Source: Sulfuritalea hydrogenivorans sk43H (GTDB taxonomy: Bacteria > Pseudomonadota > Gammaproteobacteria > Burkholderiales > Rhodocyclaceae). From it: DNA of 64,000 bases. Under the pieces are notes generated by a model. That model was not told where the DNA came from. It worked only from the letters and a program-made list of their open reading frames with translations, and did no database searches. The DNA is taken from the NCBI RefSeq assembly GCF_000828635.1, contig NZ_AP012547.1, positions 2,170,001 to 2,234,000 on the forward strand, given 5' to 3'. The position numbers and the translations under genes were made by a program. This document shows positions 55,542 to 64,000 of this stretch, piece by piece; within the stretch, counting starts at the first letter, position 1; each line of letters starts with the position of its first letter.

Positions 55542-58500
55542 ATGAACAGTACCCATCGGCCGCCGTTGCCGCGCGGCGACTATCGGCTTGAAGACGCGCT
55601 GGCAGCGACCGGCGGCAGGATTTTCCTCACCGGCACCCAGGCGCTGGTGCGCCTGCCGCTGATGCAGCGTCAGCGCGACATCGCGGCCGGACTCGACACC
55701 GCCGGCTTTATCAGTGGCTACCGCGGCTCACCGCTGGGCGCCTACGACCAGGCCCTGTGGCGGGCCAATGCGCAACTGGCCGCCGCCAACATCCACTTCC
55801 TGCCGGCCATCAACGAAGAAGCCGGCGCCACCGCCGTACTCGGCAGCCAACAGGTGGAAAGCGACCCGCAGCGCACGGTGACGGGTGTCTTCGCGCTCTG
55901 GTACGGCAAGGGACCGGGCGTCGACCGCGCCGCCGACGCGCTGCACCACGGGAATGCCTACGGCTCTTCGCCGACCGGCGGCGTACTCGTGGTGGCCGGC
56001 GACGACCACGGCTGCGTTTCATCGTCCATGCCGCACCAGAGCGATTTCGTGATGCAGGCCTGGGGCATGCCGGTGGTGAACCCGGCCAACGTCGCCGAGA
56101 TGCTGGAGTTCGGCCTCTACGGCTGGGCGCTGTCGCGCTTCTCGGGTGCCTGGGTCGGCTTCAAGGCGATTTCGGAAACCATCGAAAGCGCGATGACGGT
56201 GGATCTGGATGCCATCGCGCCGCGCTTCGCCGCGCCGGAAGGCTTTGTTGCGCCGCCGGGCGGGCTGCATTTCCGCCCCAACGACAACCCCAGCCCGGCC
56301 ATCGAGCTGCGCCTTGCGGCCAAGCTCGATGCCGTGCGGCACTTCGCCCGAACCAACTCGATCGACAAGCTGATCTGCCCCGGCCCCGACGCCGACATCG
56401 GCATCGTCACCTGCGGCAAGGCGCATTTCGACCTGATGGAAACCTTCCGCCGGCTTGGCTTGAGCCTCGCCGAACTCGACGCCCAAGGCGTGCGCATCTA
56501 CAAGGTCGGCTTGAGCTTCCCGCTGGAAACCGGCCGCATCGACGAGTTCTGCACGAACCTCAAGGAAGTTCTGGTGATCGAGGAAAAGGGTGCGGTGGTC
56601 GAACAGCAACTGCGCACGCAGTTTTACAACCGGCCCGAAGCAGAGCGCCCGCGCATCATCGGCAAGACTGATGTGCTGGGCAAGCCGCTGCTCGCCGCCA
56701 CCGGCGAACTGCGCCCTTCGCGCATCATGCCGGTCGTCGCAAACTGGCTCGCCGGCCACAAACCGGCGCTCGACCGGCGCGAACGGGTGGTCGATTTCAC
56801 CGCCCCCGCGGTACTCTCCAACGCCGCCGATGCGGTGAAGCGCATTCCGTATTTCTGTTCCGGCTGCCCGCACAACACCTCGACCCGCGTCCCCGCCGGA
56901 TCGGTCGCCGCGCCCGGCATCGGCTGCCACTACATGGCCTCGTGGATGGACCGCGACACCGCCGGCGCCATCCACATGGGCGGCGAAGGCATCGATTGGG
57001 CGGCGCACAGCCTGTTCACCACGCGCCGGCACATGTTCCAGAACCTCGGCGACGGCACCTATTTCCATTCCGGCATCCTCGCCATCCGCCAGGCCATCGC
57101 CGCCCGCGCCAACATCACCTACAAGATCCTCTACAACGACGCGGTGGCGATGACCGGCGGCCAGCCGCCGGACGGCTCGATCTCGGTGGCCCGGATGGCG
57201 CGCCAGGTGGAAGCCGAAGGCGCGCAGCGCGTGGTCATCGTCAGCGACGCACCGGAGAAATACCGCGGTCAGGAAGGCGATTTCCCCAAAGGAACGAGCT
57301 TCCATCCCCGCGCGGAACTCGATGCCGTGCAGCGCCAACTGCGCGAAGTATCGGGCGTCACGGTGCTGATCTACGAACAGGTCTGCGCCGCCGAAAAACG
57401 CCGCCGCCGCAAAAAGGGAGAGTCGGCGCTGGCGGCACGGCGAATTTTCATCAACAGCGAAGTCTGCGAAGGCTGCGGCGACTGCGGCAGGAAGTCGAAC
57501 TGCCTCTCGGTGCTGCCGCTGGAAACCCCGCTCGGACGCAAGCGCATCATCGATCAGGCCGCCTGCAACCAGGACTATTCCTGTGTCGATGGCTTCTGCC
57601 CGAGCTTCGTTTCCGTGATCGGCGGCACGCCGCGCCGTGGCGCCATGGCCGACCGCGAACAACTGCTGCAAGCGGCAACTGCCCTGCCCTTGCCGGAATC
57701 CCCGCTGGCCGATGCGCCTTACGACATCCTCGTCACCGGCGTCGGCGGCACCGGCATCGTCACCATCGGCGCCCTGATCACCATGGCCGCCCACCTCGAC
57801 GGCCACAGCGCCTCGGTGCTCGACTTCATGGGCTTCGCGCAGAAAGGCGGTGCCGTGCTGTCCTTTGTGCGCCTCGCGGCACGCCCCGACTTGCTTAACC
57901 AGGCGCGCATCGACACGCAGCAGGCCGACATGATGCTGGCCTGCGACACGGTGGTCGGCGCCAGCGAAGCCGCGTTGCAGACCCTGAGCCGCGGCCGCAC
58001 CCGGCTGGTGGTCAACAGCCATGAAATCCCGACCGATGCCTTCGTCAGGAATCCGGATGCCGACCTGCACGCCGCCGAGCTTCTGGAAAAAATGCGCTTT
58101 GCCGCCGGCGCCGGACAAATCAGCATCTGCGATGCCAACGAACTTGCGACACGCCTGCTCGGCGATGCGGTGGGAAGCAACATCCTGCTCATGGGCCACG
58201 CCTGGCAGCAGGGTTTGATCCCGGTGTCGCTCGCCGCGATCGAGCGCGCCATCGAATTGAATGGCGTGGCGGTGGATATGAACCTGCTGGCCTTCCATAT
58301 CGGCCGGCTGTCCGCCGCCGAGCCGGCCGCGCTGGACCGCATCGGCAGCAACGGAGCGGCGGCAAACGACGACAGCCCCGGCGCACTTATCGAGGCGCGC
58401 GCGGCCCAGCTCACGGCCTATCAGGATGCCGCCTATGCCGATACGTATCGCCGCTTGGTGGAGCGCGCCATGCACGCCGAACAGGCCGTCGCCGGCAGCG

Positions 58501-59012
58501 ATCCGGAACTGCCGCTGACCCGCGCCGTGGCGAAGAACTTCGCCAGGCTGCTGGCCTGCAAGGACGAATACGAAGTGGCCCGTCTGTACACCGACGGAAC
58601 GTTCAGCAAGGCGCTGGCGGAAGCCTTCGAAGGCGACTACCACCTTCAGTTCCACCTCGCCCCACCACTGCTGGCCGGCCTTGACGCCAGCGGCGCGCCG
58701 AAGAAGCGCAGCTACGGCCAATGGCTGCTGCCGCTGCTGAAGCTGCTCGCCCGCGCCCGGCGTTTGCGCGGCACCTGGCTCGACATCTTCGGCTACGGTG
58801 CGGAGCGTCGGCTGGAACGCCAGCTGGCCAGCGACTACGCGCGAATGATCGATGGCGTTCTGCCCCGACTCGATGCGCGAACCCTGCCCGTGCTGCTGGA
58901 ACTGGCCGCGCTGCCGGAGCAGATTCGCGGCTACGGCCACGTCAAGCGGGCCGGCATCGAGAAGGCCAGGGCGCGCGAGCAGGAACTGCTGGCGGCGCTG
59001 GCGGCCGGATAG
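55542..59012 (+). CDS. Indolepyruvate:ferredoxin oxidoreductase, fused subunits
   Basis: 1156 residues from ATG 55542, preceded by GGAGGAG; earlier in-frame starts lack an RBS. Order: TPP/pyrimidine domain (GYRGSPLGAYDQALW, SSSMPHQSDF), a middle region, TPP-diphosphate part (GDGTYFHSGILAIRQAI, YNDAVAMTGGQ), a two-cluster ferredoxin stretch (CEGCGDCGRKSNC and CVDGFCPSF) and a C-terminal gamma-type domain (GVGGTGIVTIGALI). Decarboxylates aryl- or branched 2-oxoacids such as indole- or phenylpyruvate to acyl-CoA and reduced ferredoxin. It fits anaerobic aromatic amino-acid use together with the AOR cluster. Confidence 0.94.
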   Translation: MNSTHRPPLPRGDYRLEDALAATGGRIFLTGTQALVRLPLMQRQRDIAAGLDTAGFISGYRGSPLGAYDQALWRANAQLAAANIHFLPAINEEAGATAVLGSQQVESDPQRTVTGVFALWYGKGPGVDRAADALHHGNAYGSSPTGGVLVVAGDDHGCVSSSMPHQSDFVMQAWGMPVVNPANVAEMLEFGLYGWALSRFSGAWVGFKAISETIESAMTVDLDAIAPRFAAPEGFVAPPGGLHFRPNDNPSPAIELRLAAKLDAVRHFARTNSIDKLICPGPDADIGIVTCGKAHFDLMETFRRLGLSLAELDAQGVRIYKVGLSFPLETGRIDEFCTNLKEVLVIEEKGAVVEQQLRTQFYNRPEAERPRIIGKTDVLGKPLLAATGELRPSRIMPVVANWLAGHKPALDRRERVVDFTAPAVLSNAADAVKRIPYFCSGCPHNTSTRVPAGSVAAPGIGCHYMASWMDRDTAGAIHMGGEGIDWAAHSLFTTRRHMFQNLGDGTYFHSGILAIRQAIAARANITYKILYNDAVAMTGGQPPDGSISVARMARQVEAEGAQRVVIVSDAPEKYRGQEGDFPKGTSFHPRAELDAVQRQLREVSGVTVLIYEQVCAAEKRRRRKKGESALAARRIFINSEVCEGCGDCGRKSNCLSVLPLETPLGRKRIIDQAACNQDYSCVDGFCPSFVSVIGGTPRRGAMADREQLLQAATALPLPESPLADAPYDILVTGVGGTGIVTIGALITMAAHLDGHSASVLDFMGFAQKGGAVLSFVRLAARPDLLNQARIDTQQADMMLACDTVVGASEAALQTLSRGRTRLVVNSHEIPTDAFVRNPDADLHAAELLEKMRFAAGAGQISICDANELATRLLGDAVGSNILLMGHAWQQGLIPVSLAAIERAIELNGVAVDMNLLAFHIGRLSAAEPAALDRIGSNGAAANDDSPGALIEARAAQLTAYQDAAYADTYRRLVERAMHAEQAVAGSDPELPLTRAVAKNFARLLACKDEYEVARLYTDGTFSKALAEAFEGDYHLQFHLAPPLLAGLDASGAPKKRSYGQWLLPLLKLLARARRLRGTWLDIFGYGAERRLERQLASDYARMIDGVLPRLDARTLPVLLELAALPEQIRGYGHVKRAGIEKARAREQELLAALAAG

Positions 59013-59080
59013 TCTTGCGCCACCGGCGGAGGTATTGAGCCGCTACACTGGCAGCCGGCAAGCGGTGTGGAGCGAGTGAC

Positions 59081-60025
59081 ATGAAGATTGCGGTGATGGG
59101 CGCCGGCGCGGTCGGCTGCTACTACGGCGGCATGCTGGCGCGCGCCGGGCATGAAGTCGTCCTGATCGGGCGGCCGCAACACGTCGAGGCCGTGCGCCGC
59201 GCCGGCCTGTTCCTCGACACGCAAACATTCCAGGCCCATGTGCCGATGCAGGCCGCCACCGACGCCAGCGGCACAAAGGACGCGAAGCTGGTGCTGTGCT
59301 GCGTCAAGTCGACCGACACCGAAACCGCCGCCGCGGAAATGGCGCCGCACCTCGAACCCGACGCCGTCGTATGGAGCTTGCAGAACGGCGTCGACAATGC
59401 CGAGAGATTGCAGGCACGGCTCGGACGCGAGGTTATCCCGGCGGTTGTCTATGTCGCCACCGAAATGGCCGGGCCCGGCCACGTCAAACACCACGGGCGC
59501 GGCGAACTGGTCATCGGGCCGGCGGCCACCAGCCAGGCGTTGGCCAGGATGTTTGCCGACGCCGGAGTCCCGGTGCAAATCTCCGACAATGTCGCGGGCG
59601 CGCTCTGGGCCAAGCTGATCGTCAATTGCGCCTACAACGCCCTCTCCGCGATCACGCAACTGCCCTACGGCCGGCTGGTGCAGGGCGATGGCGTCGAACG
59701 CCTGATGCGCGACGCGGTGCAGGAGTGCCTTGCCGTGGCACAGGATGCAGGCATCAGCGTGCCCGGCGACATGTGGGAAGCGGTACAGCGGATCGCGCTG
59801 ACCATGCCCGGCCAGCTTTCCTCCACCGCGCAGGATCTGGCGCGCCGCAAGCCCAGCGAGATCGACCATCTGAACGGTTACGTGGTGCGCAAGGGCGAGG
59901 CATTGGCGATTGCCACCCCGGTCAATCGCACCCTACATACCCTGGTCAAGCTGCTCGAAGCGCCGGCTTTGCGGCGCGATGCCAGCGACCGCGGCTGTTG
60001 TCTCGAAATCGCGCCCGGCTTATAG
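59081..60025 (+). CDS. panE: 2-dehydropantoate 2-reductase
   Basis: 314 residues. N-terminal Rossmann motif [24 protein letters not shown] (NADP side), then QNGVDNAE and the catalytic Lys in [16 protein letters not shown] with N and E ([12 protein letters not shown]). Catalyses NADPH-dependent reduction of ketopantoate to pantoate in CoA synthesis, though paralogs act on other ketoacids. It lies 68 nt after the IOR gene and 7 nt before moaA; the grouping has no obvious metabolic logic. Confidence 0.88.
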   Translation: MKIAVMGAGAVGCYYGGMLARAGHEVVLIGRPQHVEAVRRAGLFLDTQTFQAHVPMQAATDASGTKDAKLVLCCVKSTDTETAAAEMAPHLEPDAVVWSLQNGVDNAERLQARLGREVIPAVVYVATEMAGPGHVKHHGRGELVIGPAATSQALARMFADAGVPVQISDNVAGALWAKLIVNCAYNALSAITQLPYGRLVQGDGVERLMRDAVQECLAVAQDAGISVPGDMWEAVQRIALTMPGQLSSTAQDLARRKPSEIDHLNGYVVRKGEALAIATPVNRTLHTLVKLLEAPALRRDASDRGCCLEIAPGL

Positions 60026-60032
60026 TTGGTAC

Positions 60033-61124
60033 ATGAGCAAAGGCCACATCATTCCCATCGCCAGGACCACCCGGGCCACGCTGCCGCCGGCCCGCGACCT
60101 TGCCGCGCCGCCCGAAGGCGAGCTGGTCGACCGGCGCGGGCGGCGCGTGCGCGACCTGCGCATCTCCGTCACCGACCGCTGCAATTTCCGCTGCGTGTAT
60201 TGCATGCCGAAAGAAGTGTTCGGCGACGACTACGCCTTCCTGCCGCGCCAGCAGCTGCTCTCCTTCGAGGAGATCGTCCGCGTCGCGAAAATCTTCGTCG
60301 ATCAGGGCGTGGAAAAGATTCGCATCACCGGCGGCGAACCGCTGCTGCGCCGGCATATCGAGAACCTGATCGGGCAACTGGCGAAGCTGCCGGTGGAACT
60401 CACGCTGACCACCAATGGCTCGCTGCTGGCGAAGAAGGCGCGGGCGCTGAAGGATGCCGGCCTCACCCGCGTCACGGTCAGCCTCGACGGCATCGACGAC
60501 GCCGTGTTCAAGCGCATGAACGACGTCGATTTCGCGGTCGGCGACGTGCTCGACGGCATTGCCGCCGCCGCAGCGGCGGGCCTGGCGCCGGTCAAGGTGA
60601 ATTGCGTGGTCAAGCGCGGCAGCAACGACGACCAGATCCTGCCGCTGGCCCGCCATTTCCGCAACAGCGGCCACATCCTGCGCTTCATCGAGTACATGGA
60701 CGTCGGCGCGTCGAATGGCTGGCGCATGGACGAGGTGCTGCCCTCGGCCGAGGTCATCGCCCGCATCGCCGCCGAGTTTCCGCTCGCCGCCATCGACGCC
60801 AACTACCCCGGCGAAGTCGCCGAGCGCTGGCGCTATACCGACGGCGGCGGCGAAATCGGCGTCATCTCCTCCGTGACGCAGGCCTTCTGTTCCAGTTGCA
60901 CCCGCATCCGCCTGTCCACCGAGGGCCAGCTCTATACCTGCCTCTTCGCCCGGGCCGGCCATGACCTGCGCGCCCTGCTGCGCCACGGCGCCGGCGACGA
61001 GGCGCTGCGCCGTGAAATTGCCGCCGTCTGGCGCGGGCGCGACGACCGCTACTCCGAGATACGCACCGCCGCCACCGCCCTGCCAGAGCGCGGCAAGATC
61101 GAAATGTCCTACATCGGCGGTTAG
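60033..61124 (+). CDS. moaA: GTP 3',8-cyclase MoaA
   Basis: 363 residues from ATG 60033, 7 nt after panE; a longer frame runs through panE and is rejected. Radical SAM cluster [15 protein letters not shown], a C-terminal second [4Fe-4S] motif [19 protein letters not shown], and a terminal GG (YIGG). Converts GTP toward cyclic pyranopterin for molybdenum or tungsten cofactor. Followed 21 nt later by moeA. Confidence 0.96.
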   Translation: MSKGHIIPIARTTRATLPPARDLAAPPEGELVDRRGRRVRDLRISVTDRCNFRCVYCMPKEVFGDDYAFLPRQQLLSFEEIVRVAKIFVDQGVEKIRITGGEPLLRRHIENLIGQLAKLPVELTLTTNGSLLAKKARALKDAGLTRVTVSLDGIDDAVFKRMNDVDFAVGDVLDGIAAAAAAGLAPVKVNCVVKRGSNDDQILPLARHFRNSGHILRFIEYMDVGASNGWRMDEVLPSAEVIARIAAEFPLAAIDANYPGEVAERWRYTDGGGEIGVISSVTQAFCSSCTRIRLSTEGQLYTCLFARAGHDLRALLRHGAGDEALRREIAAVWRGRDDRYSEIRTAATALPERGKIEMSYIGG

Positions 61125-61145
61125 TCCGCCGTTCCCCACCACCTG

Positions 61146-62429
61146 ATGACTTCACTACTCCAGACCCTGTCCTGCGCCGACGACTACGATCCGAATTCGC
61201 TCCACGTCGACCGCGCCCGTGAACTGATCCTCGACCTGCTGCCGCCCGTCACCGGCCATGAGCGCGTCTTCGTGCGCCAGGCGCTGGATCGCGTGCTGGC
61301 GGCGGACGTCATCTCGCCGATCGACGTGCCGAGCCACGACAACTCGGCCATGGACGGCTGGGCAGTGCGCTTCGACGACCTCGCCGCCGAGGTTGAAACG
61401 CGCTTGAGAAACATCGGCACCGCCTTCGCCGGCCGCGCCTTCGACGGCAAAGTCGGCGCCGGCGAGACGGTGAGGATCATGACCGGCGCGATCCTGCCGC
61501 AAGGCGTCGACTGCGTGGTGGTCCAGGAAGTGGTGCGCGTCGAGGGCGATGCCGTCATCATCCCGCCGGGCCAGCGCCGCGAGCAGAACACCCGCCGCGC
61601 CGGCGAAGACCTGCAGGCCGGACGCCCCGCGATTCCCGCAGGAAAGAAGCTGCGCCCGGCCGAGATCGGCATCATCGCCTCGCTTGGCATCGGCGAAGTC
61701 TCGGTGCGTCGCCGGGTGCGCGTCGCGCTGTTCTCCACCGGCGACGAGCTGTGCTCGATCGGCACGCCGCTCGCACCCGGCGCGGTGTACGACAGCAACC
61801 GCTACACGCTGTGGGGCATGCTGACGCGCCTCAACTGCGAAGTCATCGACATGGGCGTGGTGAAGGACGATCCCGCCTCATTGGAAGCGGCCTTCCGCGA
61901 AGCCGCCGGCTGCGCCGATGCCATCATCACCAGCGGCGGCGTCTCGGTCGGCGAGGCCGACTTCATCAAGCAATTGATGACCCAGCTCGGCGAAGTCGCC
62001 TTCTGGAAAATCGCCATGAAGCCCGGCCGCCCGATGGCCTTCGGCCGCATTCAACCTGATGGACCGGAGCGCCCCGGCGCCTGGCTGTTCGGCCTGCCCG
62101 GCAACCCGGTGGCGGTGATGGTCACCTTCTACCAGTTCGTGCTGCCGGCCATCCAGAAGCTGGCCGGTGTCGATCCGCTCAAGCCCGTCCCCGCCTTTCC
62201 CGCGCGCTGCACCGAGGAAATGAAAAAAGGCCGCGGCCGCACCGAATTCCAGCGCGGCATTTTGTTCCAGGAAAACGGCGAGTGGTGCGTGCGTCCCACC
62301 GGCGCACAGGGTTCCGGCGTCCTGCGCTCGATGGCGGAAGCCGACTGCTTCATCGTGCTAGAAGCCGGGCGCGACAAAGTCGGCGCTGGCGACACGGTGA
62401 ATGTGCAGTTGATGAACGGGCTGGTGTAG
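61146..62429 (+). CDS. moeA: Molybdopterin molybdenumtransferase MoeA
   Basis: 427 residues. Typical MoeA: SHDNSAMDGWAVR, MTGAILPQGVDCVV, LRPAEIGIIASLG, GVVKDDPASLEAA and TSGGVSVGEADFIK, ending in the C-terminal beta-barrel domain. It inserts molybdate (or tungstate, in W-using organisms) into adenylated pterin. Given the AOR at 17-19 kb a role in tungsten cofactor is possible. Start ATG without a strong SD. Confidence 0.95.
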   Translation: MTSLLQTLSCADDYDPNSLHVDRARELILDLLPPVTGHERVFVRQALDRVLAADVISPIDVPSHDNSAMDGWAVRFDDLAAEVETRLRNIGTAFAGRAFDGKVGAGETVRIMTGAILPQGVDCVVVQEVVRVEGDAVIIPPGQRREQNTRRAGEDLQAGRPAIPAGKKLRPAEIGIIASLGIGEVSVRRRVRVALFSTGDELCSIGTPLAPGAVYDSNRYTLWGMLTRLNCEVIDMGVVKDDPASLEAAFREAAGCADAIITSGGVSVGEADFIKQLMTQLGEVAFWKIAMKPGRPMAFGRIQPDGPERPGAWLFGLPGNPVAVMVTFYQFVLPAIQKLAGVDPLKPVPAFPARCTEEMKKGRGRTEFQRGILFQENGEWCVRPTGAQGSGVLRSMAEADCFIVLEAGRDKVGAGDTVNVQLMNGLV

Positions 62430-62441
62430 GGCGCTCGATCG

Positions 62442-64000
62442 TCAATCAGCCGGCTCGGCGCCGCGAATCTGCGTCCGCACCTGACCGAGGCTGGCATTCA
62501 GGTCGGGCAGCCTGAGGCCCATCGACACCACCGCCGACTGCCCCGGCTGCAAGCTTCCAGGCACCCAGTACTCCCGGCTGAAGCCGCCCTGCGGCACCGC
62601 GCCGACGACGCGGAGCTTGTGCACGGCCACCGCGCTGCGGTTGGTGACGCGCAGCCCCAGATTGCCGTTGCCGTCCGCCACTGGCTCGACCTGGATGTAG
62701 TTGCCCGGATTGCGCGGCAGATCGAGGCGGGTCAGTTCGGAACCGGCGCGCTTGCCGACATCCGACTCGGAACTGGCGGCGAGCTTGAAATGCTCGATGG
62801 CCTTGGGTCGATTGTTGGCGTTCTGCGCGATGGTGCCCAGCACATAGTGGGCCGCGGCGGTCGGCAGCAGGGCGTTGCTGCGCTCCAGGTCGCTCTGCGC
62901 CCCGGCGGCATTGCCCAGGCGGCTGCGGGTCAGGCCGCGATTCAGGTAATAGGCGTAGTACTCGCCGTTGCGCTTGATCGCTTCGCCGTAGTCCTGTTCA
63001 GCCTCCGCCGCACGGCCCAGCTTCTTCAGGGCATCGCCGCGCAGGGCGTAAAACATCGCTTCGCGCGGCTCCAGCTTGATCGCCCGCTCGGCCTGCACCA
63101 GCGCATGCGCCGGGTCCTTTTCAAGCGACTTGCGGCCTTCGTCGTGCGCCGCGTAGGCCGGCTTCGAACGCAGCAGGAAGGCGATCCTGCGCTGGTAGAC
63201 ATCTTCGCCGCGATACAAACCCGCCGGCAATGTCGCCGCCATGCTGCGGTTGGCCTCGACGCGCTCCTGCGACGGCGGGTGGGTGGCGAACATCCCCGCC
63301 AGCCAGTTGGATTTCTTGTCTCCCGACAGGCGCACGAAGGTTTCCTGCAGTTCCACCGCCGCCTTTGGATCGTAGCCGGCGCGCACCATGTAGTCGATGC
63401 CGTAATGATCGGCTTCGAGCTCGTGCTCGCGGCCGAAACGGAAGCTCAGCAGGGCCGCCCCGCCCGCCGCCGCGAACTCGACCAGGTCGGAATGCTTGCG
63501 GTCGGATGCCAGCACCGAAATGATCGCCGCGCCGGCCGACAGCAGGATGCCCCGCTCCATCGCGCTGGCGCCGTGGCGGGCGGCGGCATGCACGATCTCG
63601 TGCGAGAGCACGGCGGCCAGTTCCGCTTCGCTCTTCAGCTCCAGCAGCAGGCCGCGATTGACCGCCAGCTTGCCGCCCGGCAAGGCCCAGGCATTGGGCA
63701 CCGAATCGTTGATGACGACGAACTCGAAGGGCAGTTTGGGCCGGTCGCTGACCTTGACCAGCTTCTGCCCCACTTCATTGACATACGCCGTGAGCTGGGG
63801 ATCGAGGATGAACCTGCCGCCGGCCGACTGCTGGTTCTGCAGGTATTGCTGGGTGCCGATCCTGACTTCCTGCTGCTCCGACATCCAGGCCACTTCCGAC
63901 TTTTTGGTCACCGGGTTGGTGGCGCAGCCGCCGAGTGCGAGCGCGGCCAGCAGCGCCAGGGAGGCGCCATGCAAGATGCTGCGGGATCGATGGTGTGCAT
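62442..64000 (-). CDS. M48 metalloprotease lipoprotein with TPRs (5' end outside window)
   Basis: At least 519 residues; the frame is open to the last base, so the start codon is probably outside (a TTG at 63974 is the first start codon inside). A lipobox ALGGC marks a lipoprotein. M48 zinc motif HEIVHAAARHG with a distant third ligand EADHYGID; then TPR-like repeats from about residue 270 and a C-terminal beta-rich domain. It resembles BepA/YfgC-type outer-membrane quality-control proteases. Convergent with moeA. Confidence 0.92.
   Translation of the reverse strand, partial: AHHRSRSILHGASLALLAALALGGCATNPVTKKSEVAWMSEQQEVRIGTQQYLQNQQSAGGRFILDPQLTAYVNEVGQKLVKVSDRPKLPFEFVVINDSVPNAWALPGGKLAVNRGLLLELKSEAELAAVLSHEIVHAAARHGASAMERGILLSAGAAIISVLASDRKHSDLVEFAAAGGAALLSFRFGREHELEADHYGIDYMVRAGYDPKAAVELQETFVRLSGDKKSNWLAGMFATHPPSQERVEANRSMAATLPAGLYRGEDVYQRRIAFLLRSKPAYAAHDEGRKSLEKDPAHALVQAERAIKLEPREAMFYALRGDALKKLGRAAEAEQDYGEAIKRNGEYYAYYLNRGLTRSRLGNAAGAQSDLERSNALLPTAAAHYVLGTIAQNANNRPKAIEHFKLAASSESDVGKRAGSELTRLDLPRNPGNYIQVEPVADGNGNLGLRVTNRSAVAVHKLRVVGAVPQGGFSREYWVPGSLQPGQSAVVSMGLRLPDLNASLGQVRTQIRGAEPAD

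Noticed and set aside
56019-58940. 973-codon frame antisense to the IOR gene
   Set aside because: Shadow of a high-GC gene on the other strand: no family features, and the sense frame has every TPP, FeS and gamma-domain motif.

Overview
This is a roughly 63-65% GC window from a Gram-negative betaproteobacterium, most likely a facultatively or strictly anaerobic member of the Rhodocyclales or a close relative. The order sspB-sspA-petCBA, the set ffs/dnaX/ybaB/recR, and the neighbourhood lolCD / rpfE-like / recJ are typical of that lineage. A tungsten-type aldehyde:ferredoxin oxidoreductase cluster and a fused indolepyruvate:ferredoxin oxidoreductase point to ferredoxin-linked metabolism of aromatic or amino-acid-derived aldehydes and 2-oxoacids. 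No rRNA, tRNA, CRISPR array or insertion sequence was found.

Layout. 1-6.3 kb: signalling block with a class III adenylate cyclase (5' end missing), a multi-PAS histidine kinase and a convergent REC-DUF3369-HD-GYP regulator whose HD motif is degenerate. 6.6-10.5 kb: sspB, sspA and the cytochrome bc1 genes. 10.7-15.3 kb: CoA-transferase, recR, ybaB, dnaX, a Spy-like periplasmic protein and the 4.5S SRP RNA (minus strand). 15.4-19.5 kb: an aorABC-like cluster with a MoaD-like protein and a 91-residue unknown; the FAD subunit gene carries a 1-nt frameshift. 19.7-28.8 kb: hydrolase, srkA, comEC, CBS protein, cytochrome c, FAH-family hydrolase, DUF2062 protein, lolD, lolC. 28.9-31.1 kb: small accessory island with two PIN-toxin modules around a short tyrosine recombinase. 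31.2-33.9 kb: rpfE-like gene and recJ.

34-51.4 kb is the most unusual part. Two paralogous CHASE-PAS-GGDEF-EAL proteins lie in the same orientation about 10.7 kb apart. Between them is a tightly coupled minus-strand operon: a secreted TPR protein with a large internal duplication, a PqqD-like (RRE) protein, a protein with two complete ATP-grasp units, a fold-III PLP decarboxylase, a urea-transporter-like membrane domain fused to a sirtuin, an NAD-synthase-like amidating enzyme and, after a short gap, a GNAT acetyltransferase. The genes overlap by 4-8 nt or are separated by 3 nt. I do not recognise this combination as a named system. It looks like a biosynthetic or modification pathway built on ATP-dependent ligation, decarboxylation and NAD-dependent deacylation, probably leader- or carrier-guided, and it is the best candidate here for something undescribed.

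51.5-64 kb: a DJ-1/PfpI gene that collapses out of frame into a ribbon-helix-helix gene (apparent deletion junction), then prfC, a periplasmic OB-fold protein, an Lrp/AsnC regulator divergent from the indolepyruvate oxidoreductase gene, a 2-dehydropantoate 2-reductase, moaA, moeA and the 3' part of an M48 lipoprotein protease gene that leaves the window. MoaA and MoeA belong to the pterin cofactor pathway that the AOR cluster depends on.
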